Notes under the pieces: model-generated | What the model saw: only the letters and a program-made list of their open reading frames with translations | Told to the model about the DNA's origin: nothing | Database searches by the model: none | Part shown: piece after piece, positions 1 through 5,611 of the stretch | Position numbering within the stretch: the stretch's first letter is position 1 | Layout of the letters: every line of letters starts with the position of its first letter | Translations under genes and position numbers: made by a program | From: JBBSEZ01 sp038239195 | GTDB lineage: Bacteria > Planctomycetota > Planctomycetia > Gemmatales > Gemmataceae | Assembly: GCA_038239195.1 (NCBI GenBank) | Contig: JBBSEZ010000282.1 | Location: 1 to 13,143 of the forward strand | Direction: 5' to 3' | Length of the DNA stretch: 13,143 nucleotides

Positions 1-262
1 CCTTTGACCGGCACTGGGCGCGGACGCTCCTCGACCGGGGGCGGGCCCGCCCGCGGCCGGGCATTTGGGCGGCAGGGCCGCCAGCGGCCATTCTCCCGGG
101 GTAAAAAATTATTTGCAGAAAACCCCGCCAAGGCGGCCAACCCCCCCCCCGGTCCGCCCACGCGGCGCAAACCGCGCCGCGCGCTCGCCGATTGATCTTG
201 CGGCGTCTTCCCCGTCCGGCTATTCCTCAGCGTGAACCGCCCTGCCCGAGGGAAGTCCCATC
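1..262. other. leader region without a supported gene
   Basis: No convincing gene lies here. A 63-codon open frame from position 4 is low-complexity (Gly, Arg, Pro) and has no recognisable domain or clear ribosome site. Visible structures are a 14-bp palindrome at 39-52 (GGGCGGGCCCGCCC), a small hairpin at 68-82 (GGCGGC, 3-nt loop, GCCGCC), an A/T-rich patch at about 101-122 in an otherwise G/C-saturated region, and a run of ten C at 141-150. The A/T-rich patch could be promoter DNA for the operon starting at 263, but I see no well-spaced -35/-10 pair. The last bases hold a GAGGGAAG ribosome-binding site at 248-255. Confidence 0.5.
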
Positions 263-1036
263 ATGGCGAACGTGGTCCTTTCCGTTCAGGACGTGACGAT
301 CCGCTACGGCGACTTCGTGGCGGTGGACGCCCTCTGCCTCGAGGTCAAGGCCGGGGAAGTCTTCGGCTTGCTCGGCCCCAACGGCTCCGGGAAGTCCTCG
401 ACACTCTCCGCCATCGCCGGCGCCCTCACCCCCGCGACGGGGACGATCGCCGTCGCCGGCCGCCACGAGCGCGACGATCCCCTCGCCTATCGGCGCAACG
501 TCGGGCTCGTCCCGCAAGAGCTCGCCCTGTTCGAGGAACTCACCGTCGAGGACAACCTCCTCTTCTTCGGCCGGCTCTACGGCCTCCGAGGGCGCGAGCT
601 TCGCGCGCACGTGGTCGATGCCCTCCGCTTCGTGTACCTGGCGGAGCAAGCGCGCCAGCGGGCCCGCACGCTTTCGGGGGGGATGCAGCGCCGGCTGAAC
701 CTCGCCTGTGCGCTCCTCCACGAGCCTGCCCTGTTGCTGCTCGACGAACCGACCGTGGGGCTCGACGTGCAGTCGCGCGCCGCCATCTTCGACAGCCTGC
801 GCGCCCTGCGCGACCAGGGCCGCGCGCTGGTGTTCACCACGCACCACCTCGAAGAGGCCGAACAACTCTGCGACCGCGTCGCCATCGTGGACCGAGGCCG
901 GCTCCTCGCCCTCGGCACGCCCGGCGAGCTCTGTGCCGACTTCGCGGACGAAGGGCCCTGGGGCCCGGCCGAGGCAACAGCGGGGTTGGAGCGCGTCTTT
1001 CGCGCCCTGACGGGAAGGAGCGGGTGCGAAGCATGA
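263..1036 (+). CDS. ABC-2 type exporter, ATP-binding subunit
   Basis: This is a complete 257-residue ABC ATPase that powers an exporter in the inner membrane by ATP hydrolysis. All core motifs are visible: Walker A GPNGSGKS (residues 38-45), Q-loop Gln85 in VPQE, signature LSGGMQ (137-142), Walker B LLLLDEP (157-163) and the H-loop histidine in FTTHH (194). Length and the LSGGMQRRLNLACAL stretch fit the CcmA/DrrA-like ATPases that pair with ABC-2 permeases. The ATG at 263 follows GAGGGAAG at a suitable distance. The stop overlaps the start of the permease gene by four bases (ATGA), which implies translational coupling and a 1:1 partner. The substrate cannot be told from this subunit: drug, lipid, polysaccharide or heme-type cargo are all possible. 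Confidence 0.95.
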   Translation: MANVVLSVQDVTIRYGDFVAVDALCLEVKAGEVFGLLGPNGSGKSSTLSAIAGALTPATGTIAVAGRHERDDPLAYRRNVGLVPQELALFEELTVEDNLLFFGRLYGLRGRELRAHVVDALRFVYLAEQARQRARTLSGGMQRRLNLACALLHEPALLLLDEPTVGLDVQSRAAIFDSLRALRDQGRALVFTTHHLEEAEQLCDRVAIVDRGRLLALGTPGELCADFADEGPWGPAEATAGLERVFRALTGRSGCEA

Positions 1037-2217
1037 TTCAGCCGCGCCTCGCGTGGGAGCTGGCCCGCAAAGACCTCAAACTGTTCCTCGCCGACCGGCG
1101 CGGCGTCGCGCTGTGCTTCGGTGTGCCGATTCTGCTCGCCTCGGCCTTCGGGCTGATCTTTCACCGCCCCGACGCCGACCTGCGCCCGCCCGTGCTCGTC
1201 GTGGCCGAGGACGACAGCCCCCTCGCGCGGCGGGTCGTCGCGGGCCTGATCGCCAGCGAGAAGTTGGAGGCTGCCTCCGCCGATCAGGCCTCGGCGCTGC
1301 ACCGCCTTGCCGACCGCTCCGCCCAGATCGTCGTCGTGCTGCCGGCCGGCTTTGATCGCATCGCCAGCCTGTCGCGCCCGCCCGGGTCGGTCCCGCCCAA
1401 AGTCCGGCTGCTGTATCACCCCGGCAGCGCCGTCGAGGGCCGCTGGGCCGAGGGCGTCCTCACGGAGGTCGTGGTGCGCGAGGCGGCCGAGCAGATGCTC
1501 GCCCCACTGCGGAAGGTGAATCCGCACCTGACCGCCGAGCGGCCATTCACCGTGGAGCGCGAGCCGGTGGCTGCGGGCGGGGCCCTGTCGGCCAACGCCT
1601 ACAGCCACAGCTTCTGCGGCATGGCGCTTCAGTACGTCCTGTTCTGGGGCATGGACAGCGGGCTGCTGTTCCTGCGCGAGCGACGCCTGGGCATCTGGCG
1701 CCGGCTGCGGGCCGCGCCGGTGACGCGCCTGACGCTCCTGGCCGGCAAGGCGCTGGCGACCGCCCTCATCGCCCTGGCGCAGATCGGCCTCACGCTCGGC
1801 TTCGGGGCCGTCGTCTTCGGCGTGACGCTGAACGGCTCGGCACTGGGGCTGGTGGCCGTGGTCCTCGCGGCGGCGCTGCTCTCCGCGGCGACGGGGCTGC
1901 TGGTGGCGGGGTTGGGCGGCAACGAGGCGCGAGCGCGCAGCGTCGCGATCCTGATGATCCTGACGCTCTCGTTGCTGGGCGGGCTGTGGCTGCCGGCGTT
2001 CCTGCTGCCGCGCTGGGCGCAGCAACTCGCCCTGGCCGTGCCGACAACGTGGGCGGCGCGCGGCCTGGAAGGGGTGACGTGGCAGGGCATGGGCCTGGGC
2101 GAGGCGCTGCGGTGCGCCGGCGCTCTGGTCGGCTTCAGTGTGATGTTCCTCGCCGTCGCCTGGTGGGGCCTGGCCCACGCCGAGGCGCGGGCACGCAGAG
2201 AAGGAGGCACGACATGA
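1033..2217 (+). CDS. ABC-2 type exporter, permease subunit
   Basis: This 394-residue membrane protein is the partner of the ATPase just upstream. The layout is that of the ABC2_membrane_3/YhhJ type. A cytoplasmic N-terminal helix (LAWELARKDLKLFLADRR) precedes a first membrane span at about 24-43. A large soluble, probably periplasmic, domain follows at about 45-195, then five hydrophobic spans near 197-214, 236-262, 271-294, 303-322 and 360-380. The stretch PTTWAARGLEG (337-347) matches the conserved Pro-Trp region before the last span in this family. The ATG at 1033 sits inside the ATPase stop (ATGA) and agrees with family start position. The frame is open further upstream to 232, but that part only shadows the ATPase gene. 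Substrate unknown. Confidence 0.92.
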   Translation: MIQPRLAWELARKDLKLFLADRRGVALCFGVPILLASAFGLIFHRPDADLRPPVLVVAEDDSPLARRVVAGLIASEKLEAASADQASALHRLADRSAQIVVVLPAGFDRIASLSRPPGSVPPKVRLLYHPGSAVEGRWAEGVLTEVVVREAAEQMLAPLRKVNPHLTAERPFTVEREPVAAGGALSANAYSHSFCGMALQYVLFWGMDSGLLFLRERRLGIWRRLRAAPVTRLTLLAGKALATALIALAQIGLTLGFGAVVFGVTLNGSALGLVAVVLAAALLSAATGLLVAGLGGNEARARSVAILMILTLSLLGGLWLPAFLLPRWAQQLALAVPTTWAARGLEGVTWQGMGLGEALRCAGALVGFSVMFLAVAWWGLAHAEARARREGGTT

Positions 2218-2807
2218 CCCGTTGGACCGTTGCCGCGGTGCTGGCCCTGATCGCGGTCTCTGCCGCGGGCGCGCAGCAGCCGGTGGTGCCGAACATCGTC
2301 ATGGAAGACCAGTTCGAGCGAACGCACAGCGTAGCCGACCACCGCGGCGACGTCGTCGTCCTGATCTACGGCGACCGGGCCAGCGCCAGCGCCAACAAGG
2401 CACTGGGCGAGCGCCTCCACGTAACGTTTCACCCGACGGCCCGGGGCCAGCCGCCGGCTCAGGCGCGCCGCGCTCCCGTGCGCCCGGTCCCCGGGCAGGC
2501 CGTGAACGCGCGGGCGCCGGACGTGCTGACGATCCCCGTGGCGTCGATCGGGCCCGTACCGGCGCTGGTGCGCAAGCTCCTCCGCGGGCAGATGCGCTCG
2601 GCCTCGCCCGAGGTGCCGGTCTGGCTCGACTTCGGCGACGCGATGAAGAAGGGCTTTGGGATGAAGGCGGGCGTCCCCAACGTGGTCGTGCTGGACACCG
2701 CCGGGCGCTTCCGCTTCGCCACCGCCGGCGTGCCCACGCTGGAGGGCATCGAGCGCGTGGTCGCTGTCATCGAGGGGCTGCGGCGCGAGGCCTCGCCGGC
2801 CCGGTAA
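2214..2807 (+). CDS. exported thioredoxin-fold (YtfJ-like) protein lacking cysteines
   Basis: The 197-residue product starts with a signal peptide (MTRWTVAAVLALIAVSAAGA, cleavage near residues 20-22). The mature part reads like a thioredoxin-type fold. It has a beta strand and turn VVVLIYGDRASASAN (47-61) where the redox CxxC would sit, a later GVPNVVVLDTAGRFRF block (153-168) that resembles the cis-Pro loop with its following strand, and a C-terminal amphipathic helix. There is no cysteine anywhere, so thiol-disulfide chemistry is excluded; a binding or chaperone role is more likely. AGGAGG lies just upstream, and the ATG overlaps the permease stop (ATGA), so it is the third gene of the exporter operon and may act with the transporter on the periplasmic side. 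The fold assignment is by motif resemblance and is moderate. Confidence 0.75.
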   Translation: MTRWTVAAVLALIAVSAAGAQQPVVPNIVMEDQFERTHSVADHRGDVVVLIYGDRASASANKALGERLHVTFHPTARGQPPAQARRAPVRPVPGQAVNARAPDVLTIPVASIGPVPALVRKLLRGQMRSASPEVPVWLDFGDAMKKGFGMKAGVPNVVVLDTAGRFRFATAGVPTLEGIERVVAVIEGLRREASPAR

Positions 2808-2863
2808 ATTTAGCCGCCCCGCTTGCGGGGCGCGACGGCGTCGCGCAAGCGGGGCGGCTAAAT
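2808..2863. terminator. long palindrome between convergent genes (bidirectional terminator or interspersed repeat)
   Basis: Two perfect 20-base arms, 2808-2827 and 2844-2863, flank a 16-base centre that itself holds a smaller CGAC/GTCG hairpin. The outer ends are ATTTAGCC and GGCTAAAT, so on either strand the G/C stem is followed by the short A/T edge. It starts directly after the stop codon of the thioredoxin-fold gene and ends six bases before the stop of the opposite-strand gene, an ideal position for a shared terminator. The AAAT/ATTT edges are short for a classical T-tract. I recall similar ATTTAGCCGC...GCGGCTAAAT palindromes dispersed in planctomycete genomes, so it may equally be a REP-like element. 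Confidence 0.65.
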
Positions 2864-2869
2864 GGAAAC

Positions 2870-4036
2870 CTATCCCTCCCTCTCCAGCCGCAGCGACTCC
2901 TCCACCTCCTTGACCAGGTCGGCGTCGGCAGTGCGCCGACCGGCCAGGAAGGCGCGCGACTCCGCGGTGGCGGGGCACGACAGCGCGTAGCGGAGGATGG
3001 CGCGCTGCATCAGGGGAGCGTCGTAGCCCTTCTTGCCGTAGACCGCCAGCACCTCGCGCGTCAGGTCCCACATCTTCCACTGGCACAGGTCCGAGACGGC
3101 GATGTCGGCCAGCTCGCCCTGCCGCAACAGGAGCTCCTGTCCCTTGAGGACGTAAACGCGGCTCTCGTTCGGCTGGGCGCCGTGGTAGAAGCGCAGCGTG
3201 CGCACCGCGCACAAGCGCAGCCCAAGGGGCTTGCGGCCATCGGCCAGGATTGACAGCACCAGTTCCCACCCCTTCTTCGGCTCGAGGTGGACGTAGCCGG
3301 CCAGGATGCCGTCGGCGGCCTTCGCGAAGCGCTGGTCCTTGCGATCGAGCAGGTCGCGCAGAAACGCGGCGTCGGTGCCCTTGCCGCAGGCGCCGAGGAG
3401 CATGGCGTAAAGCCCGATGCGCTCGGAGGGCGTGTCAGCGTCCTTGAGCCAGGCCCGCAACTTCTCCGGCGAGAGCTTGCGGGCGGCGCGGGACACCTCG
3501 GCGTCGTTGGATTTGGCGAACTCCAGGAAGGCGTCCTGCGCCACCTTCGGGTCGGCATTGTCGAGGTAGCGGAAGAAGAAGGCGAGGCTCGCGGACTTGT
3601 CCTTGGCGTCGAGGGCCAGGGCCTTTTTCAGGTAGTCGAAGGCGCCGGGCCCCTTGACCGGCTCGCCGCGATACGGGTCGATCTTGCCGTCGGCGACGTC
3701 GCAGAAGACGAGGTACTTTGGCGGGTTTTTCTCGTCGCTGACGGCAAGGTAGTGCTGCAACTCGATGGAGGTTTTCCCCTTGAGGGCGGGATCGGGCCGC
3801 AGCACCAGCTTGTCGAGGATCAGGAGGTCGGTGACTCCCTTCGTGCCGACAATGCGCGGCTTGTGGGCAGCGCCGTAGAGGATCATGCGGGCCAGCGGCT
3901 TGCTCGCCTCCTGGCGAAAGGTCGGCATCTGCTTGAGCGCATCGCCGCACAGGCTGCACGACCGCGCCGGGCGCGGCCAGGCGAGGGCGGCGACAGCGAG
4001 GACGAGCGAGAGGGCGAACGTCCGGCGAAGGGGCAT
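2870..4036 (-). CDS. secreted CxxC/helical-repeat protein, paralog A
   Basis: The 388-residue product begins with a signal peptide (about residues 1-26, MPLRRTFALSLVLAVAALAW then PRPARS). It is followed at once by CSLC (27-30), so a cysteine pair lies at the mature N-terminus. Residues about 40-125 are strand-rich and end in PKYLVFCDV. From about 130 to the end the protein is helical with HEAT-like repeats, including GLYAMLLGACGK (208-219), ADIAVSDLCQWKMWD (310-324) and RAILRYALSCPA (345-356). It is clearly related to the gene immediately upstream on the same strand. The ATG at 4036 was chosen because AAGGAG lies seven bases before it and the signal peptide starts there; the in-frame extension to 4099 would put a palindrome-derived tail ahead of the signal peptide. 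Function unknown; an extracytoplasmic binding or inhibitor-like role is only a guess. Confidence 0.88.
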   Translation of the reverse strand: MPLRRTFALSLVLAVAALAWPRPARSCSLCGDALKQMPTFRQEASKPLARMILYGAAHKPRIVGTKGVTDLLILDKLVLRPDPALKGKTSIELQHYLAVSDEKNPPKYLVFCDVADGKIDPYRGEPVKGPGAFDYLKKALALDAKDKSASLAFFFRYLDNADPKVAQDAFLEFAKSNDAEVSRAARKLSPEKLRAWLKDADTPSERIGLYAMLLGACGKGTDAAFLRDLLDRKDQRFAKAADGILAGYVHLEPKKGWELVLSILADGRKPLGLRLCAVRTLRFYHGAQPNESRVYVLKGQELLLRQGELADIAVSDLCQWKMWDLTREVLAVYGKKGYDAPLMQRAILRYALSCPATAESRAFLAGRRTADADLVKEVEESLRLEREG

Positions 4037-4076
4037 GCGGTATCTCCTTGGCCCGAGGGCCCTGTATTGGGCGAGC

Positions 4077-4094
4077 CGGGGCGTTAGCCCCCCG
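4077..4094. repeat. short GGGGC-GTTA-GCCCC hairpin between the paralogs
   Basis: In the 100-base gap between the two paralogous secreted-protein genes, GGGGC (4078-4082) and GCCCC (4087-4091) form a perfect stem around a GTTA loop, inside the context GAGCCGGGGCGTTAG. No T-run follows on the minus strand, so a strong intrinsic terminator is unlikely, although it could weaken readthrough from the upstream paralog. I recall similar GAGCC-GGGG-CGTTA-GCCCC cassettes as dispersed repeats in planctomycetes; genome-wide copy number is not visible here. Confidence 0.45.
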
Positions 4095-4136
4095 AGCACG
4101 TCATCTCACGAACGGCGCTTTCTCCGGGGCCCCCAC

Positions 4137-5312
4137 TCACTTCTTCGCCGGCCTCGCCGACTCCACCTCCAGTTTCAGCAACTCCTCCGCCTCCTCCACG
4201 CCCTCGGCGTCCGCCTTGCGGCGCTCGGCCACGTACGCCTTCGCCGCGGCGTTGGCCGGGCAGCTCAGACAGTACCGCAGCATGGCCCGCCGAACGATCG
4301 GCATCTTGTTGTAGACCGGCGTCCCGCGCAGCGCCAGCACCTGGTTGGCCTTGTCCCAGCACTGCCACTTGCGCAGGTCCTCGATCGCCAGGTCGGCGAT
4401 GTCGTCCTGGCTCAGCAGCAAGCACGAGCCCGCCACGAGGTCCTTCTTGCTTACCAGGTCGGTGCGGTAGTCGTGCAGAAAGCGCACGGCCCGCAGGGCG
4501 GCGTAGCGGACGATGAAGTCCTGCTTGTTGTCCTTGAGCACGTCGGTGAGGTACTTCCAGCCTTCCTTCGGCTTCAGCATCACGTAGGCGGCGAACACCC
4601 CATCCACCCCGCTCCCGGCCCGGTGGTCGGGGTCGTCGAGCAGGTGCTTCAGGATGGCCGAGTCCTTCTCCTTGCCGCAATGGCCCAGCATCGAGGCGTA
4701 CAGCCCGAAGCGCATCGACGGGGTGTTCGGGTCCTTGAGCCAGCGCACCACGCGGTCGGCGGGCAGCGTCTTCGCCACGCCCCGGTAGTCCTTGTAGTCG
4801 GTGTTGCCGAACTCCTTGTAGGAGTCGCTGGCCACGTCGAGGTCGTCGCTGTCGAGGTAGTCGAAGAAGAAGCGCAGCCGCTCGGCGAGGGGCTTGTCCT
4901 TGACCGCGCGGGCGCGCCGCAGATACTCGGGCAACTTGCTATCCGGCTTGAGGTTTACGCCACGGTAGGCGTCCATCTTCTTTTCGAAGACGTCGAAGAA
5001 GACCAGGTACTTGTACTGCTTCCCGTCCTCCGCGGGCGGGATGTACCGCGACAGCTTGATGACCCCGAGCTTCTTGTTGCGGGCCTTGTGGTCCTTGACG
5101 ACTACCTCGATCTTGAGGTCGGTGGTGTCCTTGGCCAGGTCGGCGTTGCGCGGGTCGCCGAAGATCACCATGCTCGCCAGCGACACCTCCTCGTTCAACG
5201 TCTGTCCGCGGTCGGTGCAGAACGGGCACGCCTCGCCCGGGCTCGCCGACAGCCCCACGGCCAGGTAGGCAAGAAGCAACACCGGCACGAAACGTCTCAG
5301 CAAGCCGACCAT
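4137..5312 (-). CDS. secreted CxxC/helical-repeat protein, paralog B
   Basis: This 391-residue protein has a signal peptide (about 1-28) ending just before CPFC (29-32). Then comes a strand-rich region with TTDLKIEVVVKDH (63-75) and YKYLVFFDVFEKKMDAYRG (100-118), and a long helical-repeat half. Aligned blocks with paralog A are evident by eye: KYLVFFDV/KYLVFCDV, GLYASMLGHCGK/GLYAMLLGACGK, IADLAIEDLRKWQCWD/LADIAVSDLCQWKMWD, LRYCLSCPA/LRYALSCPA. Conserved cysteines are the N-terminal pair, the GxCGK cysteine and the LSCPA cysteine. The N-terminal region, with cysteines at the mature end followed by an OB-like strand set ending in YLVF, loosely recalls netrin/TIMP-like (NTR) domains; this is inference. 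The ATG at 5312 has GAGGAG nine bases upstream. It is the first gene of a probable two-gene transcript with paralog A, 100 bases apart. Confidence 0.88.
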   Translation of the reverse strand: MVGLLRRFVPVLLLAYLAVGLSASPGEACPFCTDRGQTLNEEVSLASMVIFGDPRNADLAKDTTDLKIEVVVKDHKARNKKLGVIKLSRYIPPAEDGKQYKYLVFFDVFEKKMDAYRGVNLKPDSKLPEYLRRARAVKDKPLAERLRFFFDYLDSDDLDVASDSYKEFGNTDYKDYRGVAKTLPADRVVRWLKDPNTPSMRFGLYASMLGHCGKEKDSAILKHLLDDPDHRAGSGVDGVFAAYVMLKPKEGWKYLTDVLKDNKQDFIVRYAALRAVRFLHDYRTDLVSKKDLVAGSCLLLSQDDIADLAIEDLRKWQCWDKANQVLALRGTPVYNKMPIVRRAMLRYCLSCPANAAAKAYVAERRKADAEGVEEAEELLKLEVESARPAKK

Positions 5313-5380
5313 TGGCGCTAGCTCCTCGAGCGGTGGGGACCGGCAGCCGGGCCCATCCCGACAAGACCGCCCCCCGATTT

Positions 5381-5410
5381 ATTATGTCGCGAGCCCCGAG
5401 TCGATAGCAA
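5381..5410 (-). promoter_or_regulatory. candidate sigma70-type promoter for paralog B
   Basis: Read on the minus strand, TTGCTA (5410-5405) and CATAAT (5386-5381) are separated by 18 bases. Four of six and five of six bases match the -35 and -10 consensus. The A/T-rich -10 lies in an otherwise G/C-rich region, about 70 bases before the ATG at 5312, leaving a leader of roughly 60 bases. No experimental start site is known, and planctomycete promoters are poorly characterised, so this is a reading from pattern alone. Confidence 0.4.
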
Positions 5411-5437
5411 GTCGCCTCCTCCTCCTCGATGGGAAAA

Positions 5438-5466
5438 TGTCAAGACAGGTATGACGAGGTAAGACA
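5438..5466. promoter_or_regulatory. spaced direct repeat, possible operator
   Basis: The elements GACA-GGTA (5444-5451), GACGA-GGTA (5453-5461) and GACA (5463-5466) repeat the GAC start at intervals of nine and ten bases, about one helical turn. A TGTC at 5438-5441 mirrors the first GACA across AA. The site lies between divergent genes and upstream of the candidate minus-strand promoter, a position suited to a regulator or activator. No regulator gene is in the window, and the repeat could be chance. Confidence 0.25.
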
Positions 5467-5611
5467 ATGCGGGTGGTGAGGATCGTAGCGGCGCGGGCCC
5501 GAGCCAAACGAGCGAAGGGGCGCTCCGAGGGGCCCTCGCCGTTGTGGGAGAAGGGAGAATTTAGATAGGCTGAGTCGGGAACGCAAGCGGGGCCGGGACG
5601 AGGGCGGAAAG

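Larger units (their letters stand above)
5313..5611. other. divergent intergenic region
   Basis: This 299-base stretch separates the minus-strand paralog pair from the plus-strand hydrolase-fold gene. It is less G/C-saturated than its surroundings in several patches (5377-5386, 5433-5470, 5557-5567). It contains a candidate minus-strand promoter and a spaced GAC/GGTA direct repeat, described separately. For the plus-strand gene I see only a weak GGAAAG ribosome site before 5612 and no well-spaced promoter. I find no open frame with protein-like composition. Confidence 0.5.

Noticed and set aside
4..195. 63-codon plus-strand frame at the window start
   Set aside because: Low-complexity Gly/Arg/Pro sequence, no ribosome site, passes through the C10 tract; no evidence of coding.
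192..226. TTGATC and TATTCC as a promoter for the exporter operon
   Set aside because: Spacing is 23 bases, outside the usual range.
577..3269. Long minus-strand open frames across the ABC operon
   Set aside because: They lie antisense to clear ABC ATPase and permease genes, are Arg/Gln/Pro-rich and carry no recognisable domain.
3885..5321. 478-codon plus-strand frame opposite paralog B
   Set aside because: Antisense to a protein with signal peptide and clear paralog; Val/Gln/His-rich shadow composition.
5438..5443. Perfect TTGACA on the minus strand as a -35 box
   Set aside because: No -10-like hexamer at 15-19 bases; the nearest A/T-rich hexamer is about 31 bases away, so the TTGCTA/CATAAT pair is preferred.
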